64,000 nt of DNA from Marivirga aurantiaca (GTDB lineage Bacteria; Bacteroidota; Bacteroidia; Cytophagales; Cyclobacteriaceae), in NCBI RefSeq assembly GCF_016679925.1, contig NZ_JAEQBW010000001.1, positions 496,001 to 560,000 on the forward strand, written 5' to 3'. The notes beneath the pieces were generated by a model that was not told the origin of the DNA, did not search any database, and was given only the letters and a program-made list of their open reading frames with translations. The position numbers were made by a program, and so were the translations under genes. Positions 16,723-24,154 of the stretch are shown piece by piece. Numbering within the stretch: the stretch's first letter is position 1; each line of letters starts with the position of its first letter.

Positions 16723-19700
16723 TTATCTTAGTAAAGTAATACTACCTGATTTAACTATCCCACTATCCTCACATCTTATCACATAGTAATATACACCATC
16801 GGGCACCGGGCTTCCACTAGCAGTCCCTTCCCAGTCATTATTGTAAGGCTTAGCTTCATAAATCTTATTTCCTTGTTGATCATAGATTTCAACTCCACAC
16901 TGAGTGAAGCTTTCAATATTCTCAATTTCCCAGAATTGTGCAATGGCATCGTTATTAGGGGAGAAGAATTTCATCGGGCTAATTCTATCACCAATATTCG
17001 CTTCTTCTTCTACCATTATTACAATTTCCGCACTTCCAAAGCAACCATTTTCATCTTTGCCTTCCACCCTAATAGTGGTGGTTGATGATGGAGCATATTC
17101 TATTTGATCATTAGTGTAATTTAATGAGGTAGAATCTGCAAACCATAAATATTCAATTAGCCCTGAAGCTGTTAAGGACACGGTGTCTCCCGCACTCACC
17201 GAAGTGCCAGACGCAGTTATAGCTACATTAGGAATTGGTGATGTTTGTATTGAAATTTCTGAAAAACCTTCACAACCATTCTCATCTGCTACAGTTACCG
17301 AATAAGTACCACCCTCATTCACTGTAATTGTTGAACTCGTTTCTCCGGTATTCCATTGATAGGATTCAAATGTATCATCTACTGATAGAGTGGCATTTTC
17401 TCCGTCACAAATAGAAATAGCTGAAGAGTTTATAGCTACATTGAGTGCTCCATTGATGACAATCTGTTGTGATAGTTGTGATGTGCAGGAAGAAAAACCT
17501 TCATATGAGACTTCTAAAGTAACCTCAAACGTTCCCGCTGAGTTGTAGGTATGAGTAGGGTTGGGATCTGTTGAAACACTTCCATCGCCAAAATCCCAAT
17601 CGTATTGAGCAAGTGATTCATCCGCAACTACTGATTCATTTGTAAAAGAAACAGGCGTTGCAACGCAGGCAGTAGAAGATAGGTTAAAGTCTACTTGTGG
17701 TGAATCTAAAAATGCTACCTCTAAAGTGTCAGAATAAATGTTAGGACAGAATGTGTTTACCTGATCAGTAATCTCTACATAATAACTGCCAGAGTTTGTA
17801 GGATTAAAAGTAGCGGAGGTAGCTCCGGAAATAGGGGATTCGTCTTTATACCACTGAAGGGCAAAATCAGTGTCATTAGGGGATATGCTAAGGACAATAT
17901 TTTCGCCTTCACAATAAGTTCCTTCACCTGATTGCCCGATGGAAAAATTAGGGGCAGAAACTATATCAACCACAATGCTTTTGGTTTCAATAATACAAGA
18001 TCCTGCATAAATATCCAGATAATAACGGCCGGCTTTGTTTACATTAAAATTTGCAACATCTACGCTTATGCCAGTTGCAGTGAAATTTTGTGGACCACGC
18101 CATTCATAAGTAGTTGCCCCTACATCAGATGAATTCAAAGTGAGGGTACCGCCAACACATACAGGTTGATTTGAGCTAATATTGGCACTAGGCAAGCTTC
18201 CTGCTGAAATTATTGTTACATCTACTTCCTCGGATATTTCTGAGCAACTTCCTCCCTCAGAAATTATCGAAACTGTATAACTACCTGAAGCTGAAATATC
18301 ATTCAGCTCTATGAAACTTTCGGGACCTGACTTTACTACATTTCCATCTTGTCTCCATTCATACGTAAGACCAGCTATATTTTGCGTTTGCAGCACTACC
18401 GAATTTCCTTCACAGGAATTGATGGGTCCTTCAGGAGTTATCACTGGTATAATGCATCTATTATTTCTTAATATGGAGATATTTGATGATGTAATATTAT
18501 TGGTTTCATCATCCACACTGGAAAAAACAATATCCGGTTTACTATCTCCATCAATATCACCAATCTTTATATTTCTATTAATAAAGGTGACAGGTACTGC
18601 TATTTTTGAAAAATTTACGCCACCGGAACCATTATTGTTTAAAACATTGATGGTTTTATTAGAACCGATAGTAGAAACTGCTATGTCAATATTCCCATCT
18701 CCATCAAGATCTCCAAAATCCAATCCCCACGGCCTAAGGTCTGTACCTAAATTCTGAGCGGAACCAAATTGCAGTTGGCCTCCGGTACTATTTGTTTCAT
18801 TAACGAATACTGCAACAGCAGAACTTAAGAAAAGTGTAGCCACAATGTCCGGTTTATTATCATTATTGATATCTCCTACTTTAAGATTAACAAATGTCCC
18901 AGCTGAATTAAATTGATTAAAGCCACTAAAGGAAAAGTTGCCAGGACTGCTTTGATTAGTCGCAATATAAAATCCACCTCCATCGGTAAGAAATTGATTT
19001 GTAATAATCTCAGGTTTCCCATCACCATTTAAGTCTTCTACATCTAAACCGGAAGTACTTTGAGCATTATCAACAGTAAGCTCAATGATATCATTACTAA
19101 AAGTAAGAGTACCTCCGGAAGAAGTATTCTTTACGATAAAAATTTTATTAACGGTTTGATCGGAAACTACTAAATCTGGTTTTCCATCAAGATCTAAATC
19201 TTTTATTACTACTCGCTTGGTGGAAGAACTATTTAAAGAAATAGTTTGAAGTGTAAAGGACAAATTGCCAGGTGTACTAAAATTGACTAAAATCATGAGC
19301 TTGTTCCCAACAGAGAATACTACCTCAGGTTTACCGTCTCCATTCAGATCCCCGGCTGTATTATTGAAGCTTGGGGCACCTAAGTTAAGTTTTGTTTTTG
19401 CCAGGCTTATGTTACCTGGTGTACTGAGATTTCTCAATATAGTAGCAAATGGAGATTTTGAGTTGGCACCTATTATATCATTTTTACCATCTCCATCAAT
19501 ATCACTAATGGTAACATCATAAAGGCCACTTTCGGAAAAAACGTCAATTTGTGAATCAAAATCGGTACTCGCTAACCCTTGGTTTCCTCCATAGCTGAGC
19601 ATAAAGTGCTCACCACTATAGTAAAGACGAGTTGATGAATTAAAAACAGTTACATTATCATAAGTAGTCCCATTGGGTACTTCGGCTTCAATCAGCTGGT

Positions 19701-19902
19701 TCGTAGCGCTTACTATTCGTCCTTCAACACTTCCGAAAAACACTTGGTCAGCATCCTCTAAACCCACACCTTTAATATTAACGAGCTTACCTGCGTATCC
19801 GCTTTTAGGACTTACAGATTCTATAAAAGAGCTTTGTCCCAAAACCTGGTTAGTTATAATAACTAAACAAAATAAGAGATAATATTTGCGTGAGAATTTC
19901 AT
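16723..19902 (-). CDS. T9SS surface protein with IPT/TIG, VCBS, PKD and type B (CHU_C) sorting domain
   Basis: A 1059-residue protein: signal peptide 1-22; IPT/TIG domain (about 25-105, SVSPKSGYAGKLVNIKG); seven or more FG-GAP/VCBS units (about 110-480, with DIDGDGK and DLNGDGKPE loops); several Ig-like modules; a PKD domain (about 745-820, WDFGDGSVSTDPNPTHTY); further Ig modules; and a C-terminal CHU_C/type B domain (about 975-1059, MKFFSPNNDA to PVPDGVYYYVIRC). Type B cargo typically needs a cognate PorP/SprF protein, and one is encoded just upstream (20137-21441). The start codon comes from the leader repeat. A secreted adhesin is likely. Confidence 0.9.
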   Translation of the reverse strand: MKFSRKYYLLFCLVIITNQVLGQSSFIESVSPKSGYAGKLVNIKGVGLEDADQVFFGSVEGRIVSATNQLIEAEVPNGTTYDNVTVFNSSTRLYYSGEHFMLSYGGNQGLASTDFDSQIDVFSESGLYDVTISDIDGDGKNDIIGANSKSPFATILRNLSTPGNISLAKTKLNLGAPSFNNTAGDLNGDGKPEVVFSVGNKLMILVNFSTPGNLSFTLQTISLNSSSTKRVVIKDLDLDGKPDLVVSDQTVNKIFIVKNTSSGGTLTFSNDIIELTVDNAQSTSGLDVEDLNGDGKPEIITNQFLTDGGGFYIATNQSSPGNFSFSGFNQFNSAGTFVNLKVGDINNDNKPDIVATLFLSSAVAVFVNETNSTGGQLQFGSAQNLGTDLRPWGLDFGDLDGDGNIDIAVSTIGSNKTINVLNNNGSGGVNFSKIAVPVTFINRNIKIGDIDGDSKPDIVFSSVDDETNNITSSNISILRNNRCIIPVITPEGPINSCEGNSVVLQTQNIAGLTYEWRQDGNVVKSGPESFIELNDISASGSYTVSIISEGGSCSEISEEVDVTIISAGSLPSANISSNQPVCVGGTLTLNSSDVGATTYEWRGPQNFTATGISVDVANFNVNKAGRYYLDIYAGSCIIETKSIVVDIVSAPNFSIGQSGEGTYCEGENIVLSISPNDTDFALQWYKDESPISGATSATFNPTNSGSYYVEITDQVNTFCPNIYSDTLEVAFLDSPQVDFNLSSTACVATPVSFTNESVVADESLAQYDWDFGDGSVSTDPNPTHTYNSAGTFEVTLEVSYEGFSSCTSQLSQQIVINGALNVAINSSAISICDGENATLSVDDTFESYQWNTGETSSTITVNEGGTYSVTVADENGCEGFSEISIQTSPIPNVAITASGTSVSAGDTVSLTASGLIEYLWFADSTSLNYTNDQIEYAPSSTTTIRVEGKDENGCFGSAEIVIMVEEEANIGDRISPMKFFSPNNDAIAQFWEIENIESFTQCGVEIYDQQGNKIYEAKPYNNDWEGTASGSPVPDGVYYYVIRCEDSGIVKSGSITLLR

Positions 19903-20060
19903 GTGTATATAATTTGTATTTTAGTAGTCACATGGAATAGTTCAGCTGTCAGAATACCTGAAAACCGTCACATTTACTTTTAATATTCATGCTCGGTTGA
20001 CCTCGAGTACTCGGGATGACTATTTCATGTGTCTATAATTGTTTTTATTGGTCACATGGA
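19900..20060 (-). repeat. Leader repeat, tandem pair (copies 2a and 2b)
   Basis: On the (-) strand, ATTCCATGTGAC followed by ATTATATACACATGAAA supplies the start codon of the 1059-aa adhesin. About 125 bases upstream the pattern occurs again as TTCCATGTGACCAATAAAA and ATTATAGACACATGAAATAG, where the ATG opens only a two-codon frame. In these copies the GC-rich hairpin between CCAT and TGAC is absent, showing that the hairpin is an insert into a shared leader. Confidence 0.6.
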
Positions 20061-20136
20061 ACACCCATTAAAATCATCACCTTATGGGTAACGTATGTCA
20101 TGTTCGATTTCATCATATATAAATGCATAAGAAGCA

Positions 20137-21441
20137 CTATTTTACATCAACAACAATAACTTTAATATTCTTAAAGTTTGTTATTTCTTCTGCCGCTTTT
20201 TTGTCTTTATAAGCATCTCTTCTCGAGAAGGTCTCATAAATATATACATAATAAACTCCGTTTTTCTCATTGTAAAAAATATCCGATGTAATATCCTCCT
20301 CTTTTTTTAACTTTTTCACCAGGCGGTCAGCTGAGTTGAAGTCCTTGTATTCCTGGACTACTACATAATATTTTGTTTTTTGAACCTGACTTTCATCACC
20401 ACCTAGCTGTACATCCTGACTTGAGAATCTGGGTGCTTTTTCCTGAGACCTATCGAGAGATTTTAATTTGGGTCTTTCAAGAAGTTCTTTGACCTTATCA
20501 CCAATTGTGAATTTTAGCTGAATTTCATGCGAACCGCTAGCAATGCCATTTACTAATTTACTCGATGGTTCATATGAATAGCTGAACGCCAGCTTTTTCA
20601 TATTGAATCCTACAAGCCCTGACATCCCATAATTGAGCCTGTACGAAGCACCAACCCAGAAAATTTCATTATAAGTAAGAGTGCTTAGCAACTCTATTCT
20701 TTGACCAACCAGTTGGGAGTGTTGATAAAGTGCGTAAATCTGTAATGGTGAGTAGACATCCTCAATTTTCACACGTTTTTTATATCTACCGTTTCTTTTA
20801 GTGATAATCCTATTATCTATGCGCTTCTTATAGTAGGCCATAATAGTAAATTCGTCAAAAGGTGATAATTCTATCACTTCAAAGTTCTGAGTATTGGCAT
20901 ATTGAAGTTTAAACAACCTTGGTAAGGATGCGCCTATGTTAATTCCGCTTGAAGTTTCTAATTTGAAACCAACATTGGAAATGGGTTGTGTATTATTGTC
21001 CAGAAAATTATTTATTGCCGGGTCGCTTAAGTCTTGAACCTGAGATAAATCAATGCTATTGGCTGTAAGTCCACCTGAAATTCCAAAATGGAGGGCAGCA
21101 TTTTTCGTTAAATTAATATAATAAGAATAGGTGACTAAAAAGTCATTAGTTGATAAAAGGCCGCGATTAAAATTCCTTAGTGTAGCACCTATTCCCCATT
21201 TTTTATAATCAAAAGGTGACTCAAATGTTAAGGTAGTAACTACTGGCGCATCTTCTATTCCTCTCCACTGTTGGCGATGATTCAAAGATACATTCATAAA
21301 AGGATAAGCAGCCGCTTCAGCTGGATTGTATAAATAAGGGGTGGAATAAAAATGGTTATAGACAGGCAATTCTTGTGCTACAGAGGGAAGCACATAAACA
21401 AGTAGGGGGAATAATAATAATGCAAAGATGAACTTGAACAT
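20137..21441 (-). CDS. PorP/SprF-family T9SS membrane protein with C-terminal SPOR-like domain
   Basis: A 434-residue protein with signal peptide (about 1-23). Residues about 25-315 match the PorP/SprF outer-membrane barrel family (YNHFYSTPYLYNPAEAA, HRQQWRGIEDAP). After a basic, disordered linker (about 320-355) comes a domain of about 75 residues, YYVVVQEYKDFNSADRLVKK to YVYIYETFSRRDA, that reads like a SPOR (peptidoglycan-binding) module. PorP/SprF proteins anchor or route type B T9SS cargo; the next gene on the same strand (235 bases downstream) encodes such cargo. The SPOR fusion suggests a tether between outer membrane and cell wall. Confidence 0.85.
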   Translation of the reverse strand: MFKFIFALLLFPLLVYVLPSVAQELPVYNHFYSTPYLYNPAEAAAYPFMNVSLNHRQQWRGIEDAPVVTTLTFESPFDYKKWGIGATLRNFNRGLLSTNDFLVTYSYYINLTKNAALHFGISGGLTANSIDLSQVQDLSDPAINNFLDNNTQPISNVGFKLETSSGINIGASLPRLFKLQYANTQNFEVIELSPFDEFTIMAYYKKRIDNRIITKRNGRYKKRVKIEDVYSPLQIYALYQHSQLVGQRIELLSTLTYNEIFWVGASYRLNYGMSGLVGFNMKKLAFSYSYEPSSKLVNGIASGSHEIQLKFTIGDKVKELLERPKLKSLDRSQEKAPRFSSQDVQLGGDESQVQKTKYYVVVQEYKDFNSADRLVKKLKKEEDITSDIFYNEKNGVYYVYIYETFSRRDAYKDKKAAEEITNFKNIKVIVVDVK

Positions 21442-21685
21442 ACAAAGGTGATAACTTTTATTCTTTCATTCTGTAAATGATTATGATTAAGGAACCATTG
21501 TATAACATAATAAAAAGACAATGTATTAAATACATATTCAATTAACAGCATTTTAAATAACAAATTTAAAAATATTTTCAAGCTTTTATTTAAAGGTTGG
21601 TGTATGCATTTAACTACTTTTAAATTGGAATTGTGCCTATTTATGTATAGTCTTGGGATTAAAAGAAAATGAAGATTTAATGCCC

Positions 21686-21808
21686 ATGAAATGAGCATAA
21701 ATTTTAGAATCCTTAACATACCAACCTAGGATGAATAAAATTTATTGAATTCCATAGCCTGCCCCGACTTATCGGGGTGACAATTGAAGAACAACTAATA
21801 TACACATG
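21686..21808 (+). repeat. Leader repeat, copy 3 (full length, with GC-rich hairpin)
   Basis: It contains ATGAGCATAAATTTTAGAAT, CCTAGGATGAATAAAATTTA, ATTCCATAGCCTGCCCCGAC, TTATCGGGGTGACAA and ATATACACATGAAA, ending in the ATG of the PorT-like gene. It matches copy 1 at 2985-3140 over its whole length. The remaining part of the divergent gap (21442-21685) is AT-rich; I see no promoter box I would defend. Confidence 0.7.
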
Positions 21809-22591
21809 AAACCTACTGCTATCTCTCTTTTAATAGTAGTTCTGTATTTTTTTAATATGGAGCAATTAAAAGCGCAAGTATTTATTGGGCCTAAATCCGG
21901 TGCCAGAATCTCCTGGCTACAGTATGAGGATTTTGATAAGGAAAAATATGAAAAAAAACCAGTTTTTGGATATAGTGCTGGCATAACAACAGCTTTTAAG
22001 GTACAGAAAAGGTTTTTACTTCAACTTGATATCATGTATGCTCAGAGTGGAAAAAAAATAGATGGTGTTAGTGATCCTTCATTGCAGAATTATGCCAGGT
22101 ACCATTATTTAAATACCCCTGTAGTGTATAAACTGGATTTCAAAGAGGCCTTTGGTGATAAATCATTTAAATGGTACGTGGGAGCAGGGCCAAATGTAAA
22201 TTTTTGGTTGGGAGGAAAGGGAGTTTTGAAGTCGGTGGAACTAAGAGAGGAAAATATTGAACAACTCAATTACAATATCATTTTTGATGCCTTACCTGCA
22301 AATCCTGAATATGGAGCTTTATATTTTAAAGGGGCCAATAGGTTACAGGTGGGTTTGATTGTTTCAACAGGTTTAGTGTTGGAACCGATGCCTGGTCAAT
22401 CAATAATGATTGATTTTAGGTATGAATGGGGACACAGCTATATAGCAAGGGAAGAAGGCAGGTTCACTAATGTAATAGCCTATGAAGATGATTTGAGAGC
22501 AAGAAATCAAGCACTTCAGATTTCTGTGGCTTATGTTTTCGATATAATTAATAAAGGTAAAAAAGAAAAAAAGATATACTATAAAAATTAA
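21806..22591 (+). CDS. PorT-family outer-membrane beta-barrel protein
   Basis: A 261-residue protein with a signal peptide (1-24, ending QLKAQ). The remainder alternates aromatic and polar residues in strands typical of the outer-membrane beta-barrel family PF13568 (PorT-like): GPKSGARISWLQYEDF, LLQLDIMYAQSGKKI, YLNTPVVYKLDF, WYVGAGPNVNFW. True PorT is a T9SS component, but many PF13568 members are unrelated barrels, so a direct T9SS role is only suggested by the neighbourhood. The 3' 32 codons are duplicated at 23788-23883. The start codon lies in the leader repeat. Confidence 0.75.
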   Translation: MKPTAISLLIVVLYFFNMEQLKAQVFIGPKSGARISWLQYEDFDKEKYEKKPVFGYSAGITTAFKVQKRFLLQLDIMYAQSGKKIDGVSDPSLQNYARYHYLNTPVVYKLDFKEAFGDKSFKWYVGAGPNVNFWLGGKGVLKSVELREENIEQLNYNIIFDALPANPEYGALYFKGANRLQVGLIVSTGLVLEPMPGQSIMIDFRYEWGHSYIAREEGRFTNVIAYEDDLRARNQALQISVAYVFDIINKGKKEKKIYYKN

Positions 22592-22664
22592 GGATGTAAA
22601 ATCGAATGAATAAATAAAACTCTATTCCTGCTTTCTCCTATTACTCTATGATTGACAAGAACTG

Positions 22665-22686
22665 TGATTTGTGAGGACAAAAATCA
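22665..22686. repeat. REP-like palindrome (TGATTTGTG type)
   Basis: TGATTTGTG (22665-22673) can pair with CAAAAATCA (22678-22686) with one mismatch around an AGGA loop. The GTG-AGG-ACA centre resembles the REP palindromes at 23757-23779 and 53458-53980. It lies just downstream of the PorT-like gene. Confidence 0.4.
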
Positions 22687-22732
22687 GGAGCCAGGGTTAT
22701 TACGTAAAATAGGACTATTTAAATAGGCCCCT

Positions 22733-23055
22733 CAAGAAAAACACCTCAATGTTCAAAAGCCAAATAATCTTCGCTCGAAGCAGGCGGGCTGGACGACAAA
22801 AAGGCGGGGAGTGCGTTGATTGTAGCGTGGAAGCATCTTTTTGTCTTGATTTTTTGTTTCTTTTTGATCAAACAAAAAGAAAGGAGAATAAAATTTGGAG
22901 ACAAATGACTTGAAATTGAATAAGAAACCCCACATTTAAGTGAAAACCTTAATTTTTAAGGTTTTTTAACTGTTGTGATTTTTTATTAAGTGCTTTAAAA
23001 ACCCGCGAAGAAGAGTTTTATTGAAAAATCAATTTTCATGAGAACCCTAAATAGG
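22733..23055 (+). repeat. Long intergenic repeat with GACAAAAAGGCGGGGAG core, copy 2
   Basis: The same ordered blocks as at 14641-14965: CTCAATGTTCAAAAGCCAAA, ACAAAAAGGCGGGGAG, GCGTGGAAGCATCTTTTTGT, GAATAAAATTTGGAGAC, then TTTTCATGAGAACCCTAAA. Small frames in it are not gene-like. It occupies most of the gap between the PorT-like gene and the RAYT unit. Confidence 0.6.
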
Positions 23056-23110
23056 TAGAATAAAAAAAACTTCAAGAATTTTTCGCCTTGGTTCGTGTCT
23101 CACGAACCAA

Positions 23111-23635
23111 CTACTGTCCCCTATTAAAATTCTTCACGAATATCTTTAAAGTAAAATTTCTGACTCCGGTTTCATAGAACCGAGCTGAAGAATATTTATA
23201 AGCAGCAGGCTCTTGCGCAAGATTCCAACGTTCTGTCAATGGATTATTATGGATATATTCCATCTTTTGTAAAATTACTTCGGGTGAATAAAGATGGATG
23301 GCCAAAGGATCCCTCTGCCAAAACTCATGTTCTTTATTGGCAGCATTGGAAATAAAGTTGCTTAGCTTCCAGTTTCCACTATTCATAATTCTCTTTCTGA
23401 ATTGATGAGCGGTAAACTTCATGAACGAGCCTTGCGGTGTTTCTTTTCCATTCATTTTGTTTATTCTCCAGATGAAATGGATGTGGTTTGGCATTATGAC
23501 AAATGAAAAAACATCCACTAATCCTTTATCAGAAAGAAATTTGAGTGACTCAACAATAATATCTTTATAAGAATCATCTGCTAATAACCTTTGCCATTTA
23601 TTTAATAGTAGTAGTCCAGAAGTAAATCTTTTCAA
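23111..23635 (-). CDS. REP-associated tyrosine (Y1/IS200-like HUH) transposase, 5' end frameshifted
   Basis: The open frame (174 residues, nominal TTG start) contains the HUH motif MPNHIHFIW (His51, His53) and the catalytic-type Tyr127 in QKMEYIHNNP, with KYSSARFYE near the end; this is a RAYT of the TnpA_REP group. The usual N-terminal first strand is missing from this frame, but it is present in another frame from ATG 23642 (MALEKIYFWTTTI). The two frames join if one A is removed from the run at 23601-23603, giving TTTINKWQRLL. The gene therefore looks recently frameshifted and probably inactive unless ribosomes slip. RAYTs mobilise REP sequences; flanking REPs are present. Confidence 0.8.
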   Translation of the reverse strand: MKRFTSGLLLLNKWQRLLADDSYKDIIVESLKFLSDKGLVDVFSFVIMPNHIHFIWRINKMNGKETPQGSFMKFTAHQFRKRIMNSGNWKLSNFISNAANKEHEFWQRDPLAIHLYSPEVILQKMEYIHNNPLTERWNLAQEPAAYKYSSARFYETGVRNFTLKIFVKNFNRGQ

Positions 23636-23756
23636 GCGCCATTTGTGACTTTCGATTTACTTCAAAGGGATTGAATGAGTGGGTTGGATCACTTACCATT
23701 CTTAAAAATAACTTAAATATCAATAAATGTAAAGAATAAATAATTATTCGGGTTTG

Positions 23757-23779
23757 GTGGTTCGTGAGACACTAACCAC
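23757..23779. repeat. REP palindrome, right flank of the RAYT gene
   Basis: GTGGTTCGTG (23757-23766), loop AGA, CACTAACCAC (23770-23779); one C/T mismatch in a 10-bp stem. Same core as the left-flank REP and as the REP cluster after hisC. Confidence 0.65.
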
Positions 23780-23787
23780 GGCCGAAG

Positions 23788-23883
23788 AGAGCAAGAAATC
23801 AAGCACTGCAGATTTCAGTAGCTTACGTTTTTGATATAATTAATAAGGGTAAAAAAGAAAAAAAGATGTATTACGAGAATTAA
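23788..23883 (+). pseudogene. 3' fragment of a second PorT-like gene
   Basis: Codons RANQALQISVAYVFDIINKG followed by KKEKKMYYEN and a stop match the last 32 codons of the PorT-like gene (22496-22591), with only a handful of base changes. The fragment starts 9 bases after the RAYT-side REP, and no 5' part exists. A second copy of the gene was therefore present and lost its 5' end. It stands 270 bases upstream of the 2040-aa adhesin, mirroring a PorT-adhesin arrangement. Confidence 0.75.
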
Positions 23884-24154
23884 TAAGTGTTCTAAATTTA
23901 ACTACTTTATTTACAACCGTATCCAAAAACTTCACATAACCCAGTCCTCAAGTACCCGATCTACTTTTTACAAGGTTTTGTATTAGTTTGTAAGAAAACA
24001 TAGCTATTTCATCGATATTTTTATGAATATTATCGAATTTATTACATATGTGGTTATTGTTTACTTTTAGCTAAGTCTTATTCCTTATCTTTTTATTAAT
24101 ATGCACATCAATTGAAATCCTTATCAATAAATTGATTTATAGATTCTATCTGCT

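Larger units (their letters stand above)
23088..23779 (-). mobile_element. RAYT unit: REP palindrome, transposase gene, inverted REP palindrome
   Basis: Left boundary 23088-23110: a perfect 10-bp stem TTGGTTCGTG/CACGAACCAA around TCT. Right boundary 23757-23779: GTGGTTCGTG/CACTAACCAC around AGA, with one mismatch. The two are in opposite orientation and enclose the tyrosine transposase gene, the arrangement of REP-RAYT units. On the right the unit abuts a truncated PorT-like gene end, which suggests that its arrival was accompanied by, or followed by, a deletion. Confidence 0.7.

Noticed and set aside
22753-22935. 60-codon (-) frame in the long intergenic repeat
   Set aside because: The sister copy at 14641-14965 does not keep this frame open, so it is not a gene.
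23780-24154. Promoter of the 2040-aa adhesin
   Set aside because: TTTACTTTTA near 24060 is only a partial match to TAnnTTTG and the -33 spacing is poor.
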